Assembly (NCBI GenBank): GCA_963837455.1 | Contig: CAWINM010000010.1 | Location: forward strand, 744,001 to 808,000 | Reading direction: 5' to 3' | From: DASYQD01 sp963837455 | Lineage (GTDB): Bacteria > Acidobacteriota > Thermoanaerobaculia > Multivoradales > JAIOJS01 | DNA: 64,000 nucleotides | Part shown: in pieces, positions 21,876 to 31,123 of the stretch | How positions within the stretch are numbered: position 1 is the stretch's first letter | Layout of the letters: every line of letters begins with the position of its first letter | Translations under genes and position numbers: made by a program | Notes under the pieces: model-generated | Told to the model about the DNA's origin: nothing | Seen by the model: the letters and a program-made list of their open reading frames with translations, nothing else | The model's database searches: none

Positions 21876-23164
21876 CTACAGGGAGGCGAAGGCGCGCTCG
21901 CAGGCCTCGAGGGTGAGGTCGATCTCGGCCGGGCCGTGGGCGGCCGAGACGAAAAGCGCCTCGTAGGGGGAGGGCGGCAGGTGCACGCCGCCGTCGAGCA
22001 GGGCGTGGAAGAGACGCGCGAAGCCGGCGCGGTCGGAGGCGTCGACGTCGGCGAGGTTGGTCACCACGCCGGCGCTGAGGAACACCCCCAGCATCGAGCC
22101 GACGCGGTGGACGCGGCAGGGGACGCCGGCACGCGCGGCGGCGGCGGCGATGCCATCGGCGAGCCTTCCCGCGCTCGTCTCGAGCTGCCGGTAGACGGCA
22201 CCGTCGTCGGCGGCGAGCCGCTCGAGCGTCGCCAGCCCCGCGGCCACCGCCAGGGGGCTGCCGGAAAGGGTGCCTGCCTGGTAGACGGGGCCGGCGGGAG
22301 CGATGCGCAGCATCAGCTCGCGGGGGCCGCCGTAGGCGCCGATGTTGAGGCCGCCACCGATCACCTTGCCCAGGGTGGTGAGGTCGGGGCGCACGCCGAG
22401 CCGCTCCTGGGCGCCGCCCCAGGCAACGCGGAAGCCGGTCATCACCTCGTCGAAGACGAGCAGGGCGCCGCAGGCGTCGCAGAGGCGGCGCAGCCCGGTG
22501 AGAAAGCCCTCGCGCGGCGGCACCAGACCCATGTTGCCGGCGATCGGCTCGACGAAGATGGCGGCCACCTCGGAGCCCCAGCGGTCGAGCAGCGCCTCCA
22601 CGGCGGTGAGGTCGTTGTAGGGGGCCACCAGGGTGTCGTCGGTGACCGCTGCCGGCACGCCGGGTGAGGAAGGCGTGCCGATGGTCGCCGCTCCCGACCC
22701 CGCCGCCACCAGGAAGCTGTCGGCGTGCCCGTGGTAGCAGCCCGCGAACTTCACGAAGCGGTTGCGGCCGGTGGCGGCGCGTGCCAGCCGTAGCGCCGAC
22801 ATCGTGGCCTCGGTTCCGGAGGAGACCAGGCGCACCATCTCGAGCGACGGCACGGCGGCGACGATGCGCTCGCCGAGCTCGACCTCGGCGACCGTGGGGG
22901 CGCCGAACACCGTGCCGCGCCGCAGCGCGCAGGCGATCGCCTCCTCCACCGCCGGGTGGCGGTGGCCGAGGATCATCGGCCCGTAGCCGCCGATGTAGTC
23001 GACGTAGCGCCGGCCGTCCTCTCCCTCGAGCCAGGGGCCTTGCGCGGCGCGCACGAACACCGGCTCGCCGCCGACGCCGCGGAAGGCGCGCACGGGGAGC
23101 TCACGCCGCCGGGGAGCACCCGGCAGGCGCGGGCGAAGAGCTCGCTCAGCGGCGGTTCCGGCAT
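21876..23164 (-). CDS. hemL: Glutamate-1-semialdehyde 2,1-aminomutase (one frameshift near the 5' end)
   Basis: HemL is a PLP enzyme that converts glutamate-1-semialdehyde to 5-aminolevulinate, the second step of the C5 heme pathway. The PLP lysine sits in LGKVIGGGLNIGAYGG; GTEATMSALRLAR and YHGHADSF are further hallmarks. The N-terminus MPEPPLSELFARACRVLPGG, from ATG 23164, is in another frame; one C lost from a C run near 23115 restores it. The rest is intact. hemB ends 73 bp upstream, so the two are co-transcribed. The damage lies next to the damaged hemB and is probably a consensus error. Confidence 0.92.
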
Positions 23165-23237
23165 GCTCTCGCGGCACCGTGCGGCGCGCGGCGCCGTCGC
23201 TCGCTCGGCCCGAGGGCGACCGCCGTCCGTGCGCGCC

Positions 23238-24231
23238 TCACTCGTCCCACCCACGAGCCAGCAGCGCCGCCGCCTCGCGCGCGGCGTAGGTGAGGATCCA
23301 GTCGGCGCCGGCGCGGCGGATGGCCACCAGCGACTCCATCATCACCCGCTGGTAGTCGAGCCAGCCGTTGGCGCCGGCGGCCTTGAGCATCGCGTACTCG
23401 CCACTCACCTGGTAGGCGGCGAGCGGGAGGTCGAAGCGCTCGCGCATCGCCGCCGAGCACGTCGAGGTAGGGCATGGCCGGCTTGACCATCAGCATGTCG
23501 GCGCCCTCCTCGGCGTCGAGCGCCACCTCGCGCAGCGCCTCGCGCCGGTTGGCGGGGTCCATCTGGTAGGCGCGGCGATCGCCGAAGGACGGTGTGGAGT
23601 CGGCGGCCTCGCGGAAGGGGCCGTAGAAGCCGGAGGCGAACTTGGCGGCGTAGGCGAGGATCGCGGTGTCGGTGAGAGCCGGCCGCGTCGAGCGCGGTGC
23701 GGATGGCTCCGACGCGGCCGTCCATCATGTCGCTGGGGGCGACGACGTCGGCGCCGGCCCGCGCCAGCGACACCGACTGCCGCGCCAGGTTCTCGAGGGT
23801 GGCGTCGTTGTCGACGCTCGCCGTCGGGGCGCATCACGCCGCAGTGGCCGTGGTCGGTGTACTCGCAGAAGCACACGTCGGCGATGACGCACCAGGCCCG
23901 GCACGCGCTCGCGCAGGGCGGAGAGCGCCTGCTGCACGATGCCGTCGTCGCTCCACGAGCTCGAGCCAACGGCGTCCTTGTGCTCGGGGATGCCGAACAG
24001 GATCACCGCCGGCACCCCCTCGGCGAAGGCCGCGCCGGCGGTGGCCACGATGCGATCGACGGACTGGCGGGCGACCCCCGGCATCGAGCCGATCGGCTTC
24101 TCGACCCCTTCACCGGGGCACACGAACAGCGGCAGCACCAGGTTGGCGGTGGAGAGGCGCGTCTCCCGCACCATGCGGCGCAGCACCGGGGTGCGGCGGG
24201 TGCGGCGCAGGCGGACGGCGGGGAAGCCCAT
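23238..24231 (-). CDS. hemB: Porphobilinogen synthase (delta-aminolevulinate dehydratase), frameshifted
   Basis: HemB joins two 5-aminolevulinates into porphobilinogen. It begins MGFPAVRLRRTRRTPVLRRM at 24231. The pieces in different frames include the zinc-site segment CFCEYTDHGHCG, the active-site lysine regions KFASGFYGPF and MVKPAMPYLDVL, and the C-terminal MRERFDLPLAAYQVSGEYAM. The Cys-rich segment indicates the zinc-dependent subclass. At least five single-base insertions occur between 23450 and 23900. No SD is visible; a TACAAC ends about 12 nt before the start. It forms an operon with hemL. Confidence 0.9.
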
Positions 24232-24302
24232 GGTCGACAGGGAGTTGTACCACACGGTGGAGGGCGCGGCCCGACCTCCGGGTGCGACGCGGCCCACCCG
24301 CG

Positions 24303-24333
24303 TGGACGGGGCGGCACGGCGCGCCGTTACAAT
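24303..24333 (+). promoter_or_regulatory. Candidate promoter of the amidohydrolase
   Basis: TGGACG (24303-24308), 19-bp spacer, TACAAT (24328-24333), 48 nt before ATG 24382. The spacer is long and the -35 imperfect. Confidence 0.4.
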
Positions 24334-24381
24334 GAGCGCCCCGTCCCACCCCCGCGCACCGCGATCGACCCAGGAGAGCCC

Positions 24382-25719
24382 ATGGCACACCGTCTCCCGC
24401 TCGCCGCCATCGCCCTGCTCCTCGCCGCCCCCGCCGTCGCCGCCGAGCCCGCCGCCGCGCCGCCGGCGCCCAGGGCGGAGACCGTCGTGCTGCACGCCGC
24501 CCGTCTCTTCGACGGCACCACGGACCACGTGGTCTCTCCCGGCGTGGTGGTGGTCGAGGGCGGCAAGATCGCCGCCGTCGGCAGCGACGTGCCGACGCCC
24601 GCCGGCGTGCGCGTCGTCGACCTCGGCGACGCCACCCTGCTGCCCGGCCTCATCGACGCCCACGTGCACCTGACCGCCGAGGCGAGCGACAACTGGTACA
24701 AGGACTTCACCGACGGCCTGCTGCAGCTGCCGCCCGAGCAGGCGCTGCGCGCCGTGCCCCACGCACTGCGCACGCTCCAGGCCGGGTTCACCACGGTGCG
24801 CAACGTGGGCGCCACGAACTACGTGGACGTCGGCCTGCGCAACGCCATCAACGCCGGGATCATCCCTGGCCCCCGCATGCTGGTCGCCGTCTACGCCATC
24901 GGCTCGACAGGCGGCCACGGCGACGCCCCGCCCTTCGACCCCAACGTGGTCGAGCCCTCCGGCCCGCTGCAGGGGGTGTGCAACGGCCCCGACGAGTGCC
25001 GCGCCGCGGTGCGCTACCAGATCAAGTACGGCGCCGACGTCATCAAGGTGATGCCGTCGGGCGGCGTGCTCTCGCTCACCGACCCGGTGGACGCGCCCGA
25101 GCTGTCGCAGGAGGAGATGAACGCCATCGTCAGCGAGGCGCACTCCTGGGGGCGCAAGGTGGCCGCCCACTGCCACGGCGACGCCGCGGCGCGGGTGGCG
25201 ATCGCCGCCGGCGTCGACTCCATCGAGCACGGCTCCTTCCTTCAGCCTGCCACCCTGCAGCTGATGAAGCAGAAGGGGATCTACCTCGTGCCCACGCTGC
25301 TCGCCGGCGAGACGGTGGGAGCGAAGGCGGACAAGTTCCCAGCGGCGATCGGCGCCAAGGCCAAGGCCGCGCTCGCCGCGCGCACCGACATGTTCCGCAA
25401 CGCGCTCAAAGCAGGGGTGCCGATCGCCTTCGGCACCGACTCCGCGGTGTCGCCGCACGGCCAGAACGGCAAGGAGTTCGCCCTCATGACCAGCCTCGGC
25501 ATGACGCCTGCGGCGGCGCTGCAGGCGGCCACCCTCTCCGCCGCCAAGCTGCTCGGCGTCGACGCCACCCTCGGCACGCTGCAGGCGGGGAAGATCGCCG
25601 ACGTCGTCGCCGTGCCCGGCAACCCGCTCACCGACATCCACGTCATGGAGCGGCCGGTGCTGGTGATGAAGGATGGGAAGGTCTACGTCGCGCCACCCGT
25701 CACTGCTAGTGACAGGTGA
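24382..25719 (+). CDS. Secreted metal-dependent amidohydrolase (Xaa-Pro dipeptidase-like)
   Basis: The protein has 445 residues. AGGAG 6 nt before the ATG and a signal peptide (1-20, APAVAAEP) support the start. It is an amidohydrolase-superfamily TIM barrel: HVHLT near residue 94-97 (first two metal ligands), the possible carbamylated Lys in DVIKVMPSGG, His in AHCHGD and IEHGSF, and the final Asp in FGTDSAV. This full ligand set matches the imidazolonepropionase/prolidase-like exported hydrolases that act on N-acylated or Xaa-Pro peptides. The exact substrate is unknown. It overlaps the 3' end of the convergent gene by 14 nt. Confidence 0.88.
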   Translation: MAHRLPLAAIALLLAAPAVAAEPAAAPPAPRAETVVLHAARLFDGTTDHVVSPGVVVVEGGKIAAVGSDVPTPAGVRVVDLGDATLLPGLIDAHVHLTAEASDNWYKDFTDGLLQLPPEQALRAVPHALRTLQAGFTTVRNVGATNYVDVGLRNAINAGIIPGPRMLVAVYAIGSTGGHGDAPPFDPNVVEPSGPLQGVCNGPDECRAAVRYQIKYGADVIKVMPSGGVLSLTDPVDAPELSQEEMNAIVSEAHSWGRKVAAHCHGDAAARVAIAAGVDSIEHGSFLQPATLQLMKQKGIYLVPTLLAGETVGAKADKFPAAIGAKAKAALAARTDMFRNALKAGVPIAFGTDSAVSPHGQNGKEFALMTSLGMTPAAALQAATLSAAKLLGVDATLGTLQAGKIADVVAVPGNPLTDIHVMERPVLVMKDGKVYVAPPVTASDR

Positions 25720-27511
25720 TCGGCTTCGGCTTCCCCGACAGGGCCTCGGCGTAACCGGCGTAGCGCACCGCGACCCTGTGCTTCCGCCCGTTCCTGAGCG
25801 CGTCGGGGATCGTCCAGGCGAACCCGTGACGGCCGTCGCCGCGGCCGCCGTTCTCGAGGTCGGCGCGGTACTGGTCGGCGGCCACCGTCGCCGCGTAGAC
25901 GCCGTCGACGAAGACGTCGACGCTCACCGGCGAGTTGGGGAACATCGGGTCCCAGGCCCAGCCGTGGACGTCGCTGCAGGTGGTGCTCTCCTGAGCTCCT
26001 TGCAGGGCGCAGCCGTTGGCGGGGCCGCCGAAGGTGGGCGGCAGCTCGGCGCCGTCGTCGGCCCAGTAGTAGAGGTACCAGCGGCCGAGCTGGACGTCGA
26101 CGATCTGGGAGTAGCTGGTGCCGTCCGAGATCTGTGCGACGACGACCTCGGGCTCGACGATGGTGCGGCTCTCGTCCTTGAGAAACGCCGCGTCGCGAAC
26201 GTAGTAGCTCCACGGCGCGCCCTTGGGGTGGGACGGCGCTGGCCACACGCGACCGGTGGGCCGCCAGAGGAGGCCGATCTCGGCCGGGTCGCCCTCCGAG
26301 CTCCACTCCGCGATGTATCCCGGCCCCTCGAGCTTCTCCACCAATAGCGACATCGTGCCGTCGCCGGTCCGCGCCATGTCGGAGATGAAGAACGGCGCCG
26401 CGGTTAGCCCCTCGAAGCGCACGCAGGCGGGGGGCACCGCGCTCACCGGCGCGAGGTTCGGGGCGACCTTGTGCCGCACGTACCCCGAGGGGCAGGCGGC
26501 GTAGTTGCCGTCGCGGTGGTAGAGGTAGAGGTCGCCGTTGGGGTGCAGGGTGAGCACCGGGTCGATGCCGCTGCCGTCTCCCGGGCAGCCGGCGATCTTG
26601 CGGCACTTCTTGTCGATGGGCTGGACCCACTGGTTGGTGACCTGGGCCGGTGTGGCGCGGGTGTCGAGGTCGGGGAGGTCGATTCGTCCCACGCGGTCGC
26701 GGTCGGGACGGTGGAAGGGGAGGAAGGTGGTGGTCAGCGCGATGCGCCACTTGCCGCCGTAGTAGAGGGCGGAGGGGAACCCCACCTCGGCTTCCTTGCG
26801 GCTGCGCTTGCGGTTGAAGTCGTTGCTCGCCCACAGGCCGCGGAAGCGCGGCGTCGCGGCGCGACCGGCTGCCGGGTAGGTGAGCGAGAACAGCCCTTCC
26901 CAGTGGGTGCCGTTGCAGCAGCGCCCGGCACCGACGAGGAGGGTGACGTCGCCGTTGGGGAGGGCGAGCGGCTCGGGCCCCTGGAGGTAGTTGAGCGCAT
27001 CGGGGGTGTAGCCGGGGGGCGCGCAGGTGGGTCGGGTGCGGATGAAGCCCGTGGTGCCGGAGAAGGTGGCGCTCGCCTCGTAATAGCCGACGACGTCGGC
27101 GGCGACACGGGCCTCGCCGGCGGCGCCGGCGACGCTCATGGAGAGCGCCAGGCGTCCCGCGAGACCAGGCCCGAGGGGCACCCTCACGGTGGTGCGGCCC
27201 GGGAGCTCGGGGGACGCCTCGAAGACAGTGTCGTCGTCGGGGCGGCCGCTCGCCGCCGCGGCGATCAAGTGCGCCGGCGCCGAGAGGGCGAGCGTGCGCA
27301 CCTCGACGCTGACGGCGGTGGCGGCGCTCGACACCGGGCACCTGCCGGCGAGGATGGCGAAGGTGCGGGCCGCCGCGGCAACGAGCGGCTCGCCCGCGCC
27401 CGCGCCGAGCACGGCACAGGGAGCGATGGGGACGAGGTCATCGCCCCGGGCCGAGCCCGCCGCGCACAGCGCCACCGCCAGGACCCACAGCGAGACGCGC
27501 GCGTGATGCAT
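25706..27511 (-). CDS. Large secreted protein of unknown function with GWAWD-type C-terminal module
   Basis: The protein has 601 residues; an in-frame ATG 3 codons earlier (27520) is possible. Signal peptide residues 1-23. The middle is a beta-propeller- or glycosidase-like beta-rich region (LALPNGDVTLLVGAGRCCNG, several Trp/Gly-rich blades). The last 90 residues (HGWAWDPMFPNSPVSVDVF, then GRHGFAWTIP) match a small beta-sandwich module often found at the C-terminus of exported proteins, but I cannot name it securely. Cysteines are numerous and probably form disulfides. No enzymatic motif is certain. It is divergent from the ArsA pair. Confidence 0.65.
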   Translation of the reverse strand: MHHARVSLWVLAVALCAAGSARGDDLVPIAPCAVLGAGAGEPLVAAAARTFAILAGRCPVSSAATAVSVEVRTLALSAPAHLIAAAASGRPDDDTVFEASPELPGRTTVRVPLGPGLAGRLALSMSVAGAAGEARVAADVVGYYEASATFSGTTGFIRTRPTCAPPGYTPDALNYLQGPEPLALPNGDVTLLVGAGRCCNGTHWEGLFSLTYPAAGRAATPRFRGLWASNDFNRKRSRKEAEVGFPSALYYGGKWRIALTTTFLPFHRPDRDRVGRIDLPDLDTRATPAQVTNQWVQPIDKKCRKIAGCPGDGSGIDPVLTLHPNGDLYLYHRDGNYAACPSGYVRHKVAPNLAPVSAVPPACVRFEGLTAAPFFISDMARTGDGTMSLLVEKLEGPGYIAEWSSEGDPAEIGLLWRPTGRVWPAPSHPKGAPWSYYVRDAAFLKDESRTIVEPEVVVAQISDGTSYSQIVDVQLGRWYLYYWADDGAELPPTFGGPANGCALQGAQESTTCSDVHGWAWDPMFPNSPVSVDVFVDGVYAATVAADQYRADLENGGRGDGRHGFAWTIPDALRNGRKHRVAVRYAGYAEALSGKPKPITCH

Positions 27512-27703
27512 GGCTCTCATACGTGGCACCGGTGCCGAACACCCATGTCGGGACGAGAGGAAGTGTACGGACCCGCGCAGCCGGGAAGCAAGGAGGCGAC
27601 GGCGGAGCGGATGCGCGCCGCACTGGCGCCTCGCCGCACCGTCGACCGCCGGCGCCGGCGGGGGCCGCCCCATCCGCCCCGCAGCCGATAGGATGCGCGG
27701 GCT

Positions 27704-28630
27704 TTGCCGCCCCTGCTCGACACTCTCGCCACGCGCCAGCTGCTGGTGGTCACCGGCAAGGGCGGCGTGGGCAAGACCACCGTCGCCGTGGCGCTGGGCG
27801 CGGCGCTCGCCGAGGCCGGCCGTCGCACGCTGGTGCTCGAGGTCGATCCGCGCGAGAACGCCCATCGCCTGCTCGGGGTGGCGCCCTCGGGCGGCGAGGT
27901 GACGGCGGTGGGGCAGCGGCTGTTCCTGCAAAACCTGCGGCCGCGGGCGGTGCTCGACCAGCTCGTCCGCGAGCAGGTGCGCATCGGCCCGGTGGTGCGG
28001 CGGGTGCTCGGCAGCGAGATCTACCGGCATTTCGCGGAAGGTGCGCCGGGGTTCAAGGAGCTCGCCGTGCTCGGCCACGCCCTGCGCATGGTGCGCGGCT
28101 ACGAGCACGTCGGTCGCGAGAGGCCCTCGCGACGCGCGGCGGCGAGCGCCGATGTCGACATGGTGGTGCTCGACGCGCCGGCGACGGGACACGGCCTGTC
28201 GCTGTTGCTCGCCCCGCGTCTCACCGCCACGACCATCGGCAAGGGCCCCTTCGGTCGGCTCTCCGGGGAGCTGGCGGCGATGGTGGACGACCCGGTGCGC
28301 ACGGGAGTCGTGGTGGTCGCCGGCGCCGAGGAGATGCCGATGCAGGAGGCGCTCGAGTCGCTGGCGCGGCTGCGTGCCGAGCACGGCCGCGAGGCGGCGG
28401 CGGTGGTGGTCAATGGCCTCTTCCCGCCGTTCCCCGCCGGCGACCCCGCCGAGGACGCGGCGGGGCGGCTGTGGCGGGACCGCCGCGCCGTCAACGAGCG
28501 CGAGCTGGCACGCCTCGCCGCGGCGTGGAGCGGCGCGCGGCCGGAGCTGCCGCAGCTGCCGCTCGACAGCGGGCCGGGGCTGGTGGCGGCCCTCGCCGAG
28601 CGTCTCGCGGCGGCGGAGTCGCCGGCGTGA
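27704..28630 (+). CDS. ArsA/GET3-family ATPase, first of a pair
   Basis: The protein has 308 residues. It is a deviant Walker A ATPase (VTGKGGVGKTT, residues 17-26, signature Lys present) with the switch-like segment DAPATGHGLSLL. The family includes arsenite-pump ATPases and tail-anchored-protein chaperones; no Cys triplet for arsenite is seen, so arsenic efflux is unlikely. The TTG start at 27704 lacks an SD and a TAGGAT box ends 9 nt upstream. It overlaps the second ATPase gene by 4 nt. Together they resemble the ArsA-like pairs of Actinobacteria and myxobacteria, whose client is uncertain. Confidence 0.82.
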   Translation: MPPLLDTLATRQLLVVTGKGGVGKTTVAVALGAALAEAGRRTLVLEVDPRENAHRLLGVAPSGGEVTAVGQRLFLQNLRPRAVLDQLVREQVRIGPVVRRVLGSEIYRHFAEGAPGFKELAVLGHALRMVRGYEHVGRERPSRRAAASADVDMVVLDAPATGHGLSLLLAPRLTATTIGKGPFGRLSGELAAMVDDPVRTGVVVVAGAEEMPMQEALESLARLRAEHGREAAAVVVNGLFPPFPAGDPAEDAAGRLWRDRRAVNERELARLAAAWSGARPELPQLPLDSGPGLVAALAERLAAAESPA

Positions 28631-29724
28631 TCGACCTCTCCGGCCCCGAGCCTCCGCTGCTCGTCGTCGTCGGCGCCGGCGGCGTCGGCAAGACCACCCT
28701 GGCGGCGGCGCTGGGTGTGCAGTCGGCGGCGGCCGGCGTCGAGACGCTGGTGATGACCTTCGACCCGTCGCTGCGCCTCAAGGACGCGCTGGGGGTGGGA
28801 GAGGAGGCGCGCGATGGCGAGGTGCGGGTGCCCGGCATGGTGGGCGCGGCGGCGGCAGGGGCGGAGGCAGCGGTGGCGCCGCTGTGGGCCGGGCTGCTCG
28901 ATGCGCGGCGCACCTTCGACCGCCTCGTCGAGCGGCACGCCCCCGACCCGGCGGCGCGCGACCGCATCCTCGCCAACCGCTTCTACCGCAACCTCGCCGG
29001 CAGCCTCGCCGGCATCCTCGAGTACATGGCCGTCGAGCGCCTGTGGGAGGCGTGGGGCTCGGGGCGCTGGCAGCGCATCATCCTCGACACCCCGCCCACC
29101 CGCCAGGCGCTCGACTTCCTGGAGGCGCCGCAGCGCATCGTCGACTTCCTCGACAGCGGCGCCCTGCGCCTGGCGCTGCGCCCCTGGTTCGACGAGGCGG
29201 GGAGGCTGCGCGCCGCCAGCCGCTGGGGAGCCGTGGGGCGCAGCTTCGAGGCCTGGCTCGACGAGGTGGTGGGGCTCGAGCTGCTGCGCGACATGGCGGA
29301 GTTCTTCGCCGCCTTCGGGCCGCTGTTCGCTGGCTTCCGCGCGCGCGCCCTCGAGGTGCAGGCGCTGCTGCGCCAGCGCGCGACGCTCTTCGTGCTGGTC
29401 GCCGGTCCCGGCGAGGAGCGCAACGCCGACACCCTCTTCTTCGCCCGCCGGCTGCTCGAGGGTGGGTACCGGCTGGGCCCCATCGTCGTCAACCGGGTGC
29501 ATCCCCGCCTGGCGCCGCCCGCCGGCGCCGAGCAGCCGGCGGCGGGCGACCCGGCCGACGGCCGGCGGCTGCTCGCCTGGCTGGGGGAGCGCGACGCGCG
29601 CGGCGTCGCGGCGCTGCGCGCCCTGCTGCCCGGGGAGCAGCGCCTCCTCGGCCTGCCGCTGCTCCCGGCCGAGCCTGTCGACCTGCCGGCGCTCGCGGCG
29701 ATCGGCGAGAGCCTGCGCGGCTGA
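28627..29724 (+). CDS. ArsA/GET3-family ATPase, second of a pair, signature Lys replaced
   Basis: The protein has 365 residues. The GTG at 28627 overlaps the preceding TGA (GTGA) and GGAG lies 8 nt before it. The P-loop is GAGGVGKTT (about 16-24): the signature Lys of the GKGGVGKT motif is Ala, while the classic P-loop Lys is kept. Other segments fit the family (DTPPTRQALDFLEAP, the FEVQALLR-like helical part, VVNRVHP near the nucleotide base site). It likely forms a complex with the first ATPase, one subunit supplying the signature Lys. It precedes the phaR-phasin genes by about 195 bp. Confidence 0.82.
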   Translation: MIDLSGPEPPLLVVVGAGGVGKTTLAAALGVQSAAAGVETLVMTFDPSLRLKDALGVGEEARDGEVRVPGMVGAAAAGAEAAVAPLWAGLLDARRTFDRLVERHAPDPAARDRILANRFYRNLAGSLAGILEYMAVERLWEAWGSGRWQRIILDTPPTRQALDFLEAPQRIVDFLDSGALRLALRPWFDEAGRLRAASRWGAVGRSFEAWLDEVVGLELLRDMAEFFAAFGPLFAGFRARALEVQALLRQRATLFVLVAGPGEERNADTLFFARRLLEGGYRLGPIVVNRVHPRLAPPAGAEQPAAGDPADGRRLLAWLGERDARGVAALRALLPGEQRLLGLPLLPAEPVDLPALAAIGESLRG

Positions 29725-29815
29725 TGCCGGCGGAGCGACCGCGTATCGCTGCAGTGGCTCCCGCTCCGGACACCGCGGTCCGTCCCGCGGCTGCGGGGGG
29801 GGTGGCACCCGGAGC

Positions 29816-29845
29816 TTGCCGCGGTGCGGCATGACGCGGTATAGT
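29816..29845 (+). promoter_or_regulatory. Promoter of the phaR-phasin genes
   Basis: TTGCCG (29816-29821), 18-bp spacer, TATAGT (29840-29845). The transcript would start about 68 nt before ATG 29920. Confidence 0.55.
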
Positions 29846-29919
29846 GAGGGTCGGCGGCACGCCGCCGCGCGGCAGCCCGCAGGGTTCCCGGAGTGGGGCG
29901 TCGCACTAGGAGGCACCGA

Positions 29920-30477
29920 ATGATCCGCCTGATCAAGCGCTACGAGAGCCGCAAGCTGTACGACACGGAAGAGAGCCGCTACGTCTCGCTCGAGGACATC
30001 GCCGTCTGGGTGCGCGGCGGGCAGGAGGTCAAGGTGGTCGACAACGGCACCTCCGAGGACGTCACCGCCCAGACCCTCACCCAGATCATCCTCGACGAGG
30101 GGAAGAAGGGCACCTCGCTCTTGCCCAGCGAGCTGCTGCACGAGCTGGTACGGGTCGGCGAGCGCGCGGTGACGAGCGGCGTCGAGCAGCTGCAGCACGG
30201 CGTCGACCGCGTGCTCAAGGCTTCGATGGACCGCCTCGGGCCGGTGCGGCGCGCGCGCGAGGAGATGTCGCAGCTGCGCGAGCGGCTCGAGGAGCTGGAG
30301 TCCTCGCTCGAGGCCCTCGAGCACGACCGCGACCCTGGCGCGGCGGCGGCCCGCGCGAGGACCCCGCGACCGGCGGCCCGCGCCGCGGGCCGGTCGGTGC
30401 CGAGTGCCGCCAAACCGGCATTGGCGCGCGCGGACAAGGTCGTTGTCGCGCGCAAGCTCCCCAAGAACTCCCAATAG
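29920..30477 (+). CDS. phaR: PhaR-type polyhydroxyalkanoate synthesis repressor
   Basis: The protein has 185 residues. AGGAGG lies 6 nt before the ATG. The N-terminal 60 residues form the PHB/PHA accumulation DNA-binding domain (IKRYESRKLYDTEESRYVSL and EDVTAQTLTQIILDE). The middle is a coiled coil (about 95-130) and the tail is Ala/Arg/Lys-rich. In known systems PhaR represses phasin genes and is released when it binds PHA granules. The phasin gene follows directly, as expected for that circuit. No phaC lies in the window, so which polymer or lipid is sensed is open. Confidence 0.85.
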   Translation: MIRLIKRYESRKLYDTEESRYVSLEDIAVWVRGGQEVKVVDNGTSEDVTAQTLTQIILDEGKKGTSLLPSELLHELVRVGERAVTSGVEQLQHGVDRVLKASMDRLGPVRRAREEMSQLRERLEELESSLEALEHDRDPGAAAARARTPRPAARAAGRSVPSAAKPALARADKVVVARKLPKNSQ

Positions 30478-30501
30478 TCGGGTGCAGGAGGAGGTCGAAG
30501 A

Positions 30502-31089
30502 ATGGCCAAGAAGGACTGGCAGGATGACTTGCGAGGGTCGGCGCACAAGATCTGGCTCGCCGGGTTGGGAGCCATGGCGGTGGCGGAGGAGGAGGGCTCG
30601 AAGCTGTTCAAGAACCTCGTCGCGCAGGGGGAGCGCTTCGAGCCCCATGCCAGGCAGGCCCTGAAGGACGCCAAGAAGGGTGCCGGCCAGGCGAGCGAGA
30701 AGGCTCGCCGGATGGCCGAGGAGACGACCGAGCGCGCCCGCAAGGTGGCCGAGGGGGCGTGGGAGCAGCTGGGAGGTGCCTTCGACGAGAAGCTCGCCAA
30801 GGCGCTGCATCGCATCGGGGTGCCCACCCGCGACGAGATCTCGGCGCTGACCCGCCGCATCGAAGAGCTCACTCGTGCCGTCGAGCGGGTGCGCGGCTCG
30901 CAGGCCAAGCCGGGTGCGGCGAAGCCCGCTCCCAGGCCGGCGGCGAAGGCCGCATCCAAGCCGGCGGCAGCGAAGGCGGCGGCGAAGTCGGCGGCGCCCA
31001 AACCGGCGGCCGCGAGCAAGCCGCCCGAGCTGCGCCAGGGCGCCGCCGGCGACGGCGCCTCCACCGCGGGCGTGGCGCACAAGCCCTGA
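30502..31089 (+). CDS. Phasin-family granule protein with histone-H1-like tail (PhaF/PhaI type)
   Basis: The protein has 195 residues. A strong AGGAGGAGG precedes ATG 30502. Residues 1-110 are amphipathic helices of the PhaI/PhaF granule-associated family (KIWLAGLGAMAVAEEEGSKL, FKNLVAQGERFE). The C-terminal 65 residues are Lys/Ala/Pro-rich (AAKPAPRPAAKAASKP and similar), as in PhaF of Pseudomonas, where such a tail binds DNA and ties granules to the nucleoid during division. It follows phaR by 24 bp. A coat and segregation role at storage granules is the natural reading. Confidence 0.85.
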   Translation: MAKKDWQDDLRGSAHKIWLAGLGAMAVAEEEGSKLFKNLVAQGERFEPHARQALKDAKKGAGQASEKARRMAEETTERARKVAEGAWEQLGGAFDEKLAKALHRIGVPTRDEISALTRRIEELTRAVERVRGSQAKPGAAKPAPRPAAKAASKPAAAKAAAKSAAPKPAAASKPPELRQGAAGDGASTAGVAHKP

Positions 31090-31123
31090 CCCTTCGTCCG
31101 GGCGCGCGCCCGCTCACTGCACC

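Noticed and set aside
27704..29724. Arsenite efflux by the ArsA pair
   Set aside because: No ArsB, ArsR or ArsD nearby and no arsenite-binding Cys set in either ATPase.
28099..31080. A minus-strand frame of about 990 codons
   Set aside because: It runs opposite to ArsA, phaR and phasin genes with recognised domains, without its own motifs.
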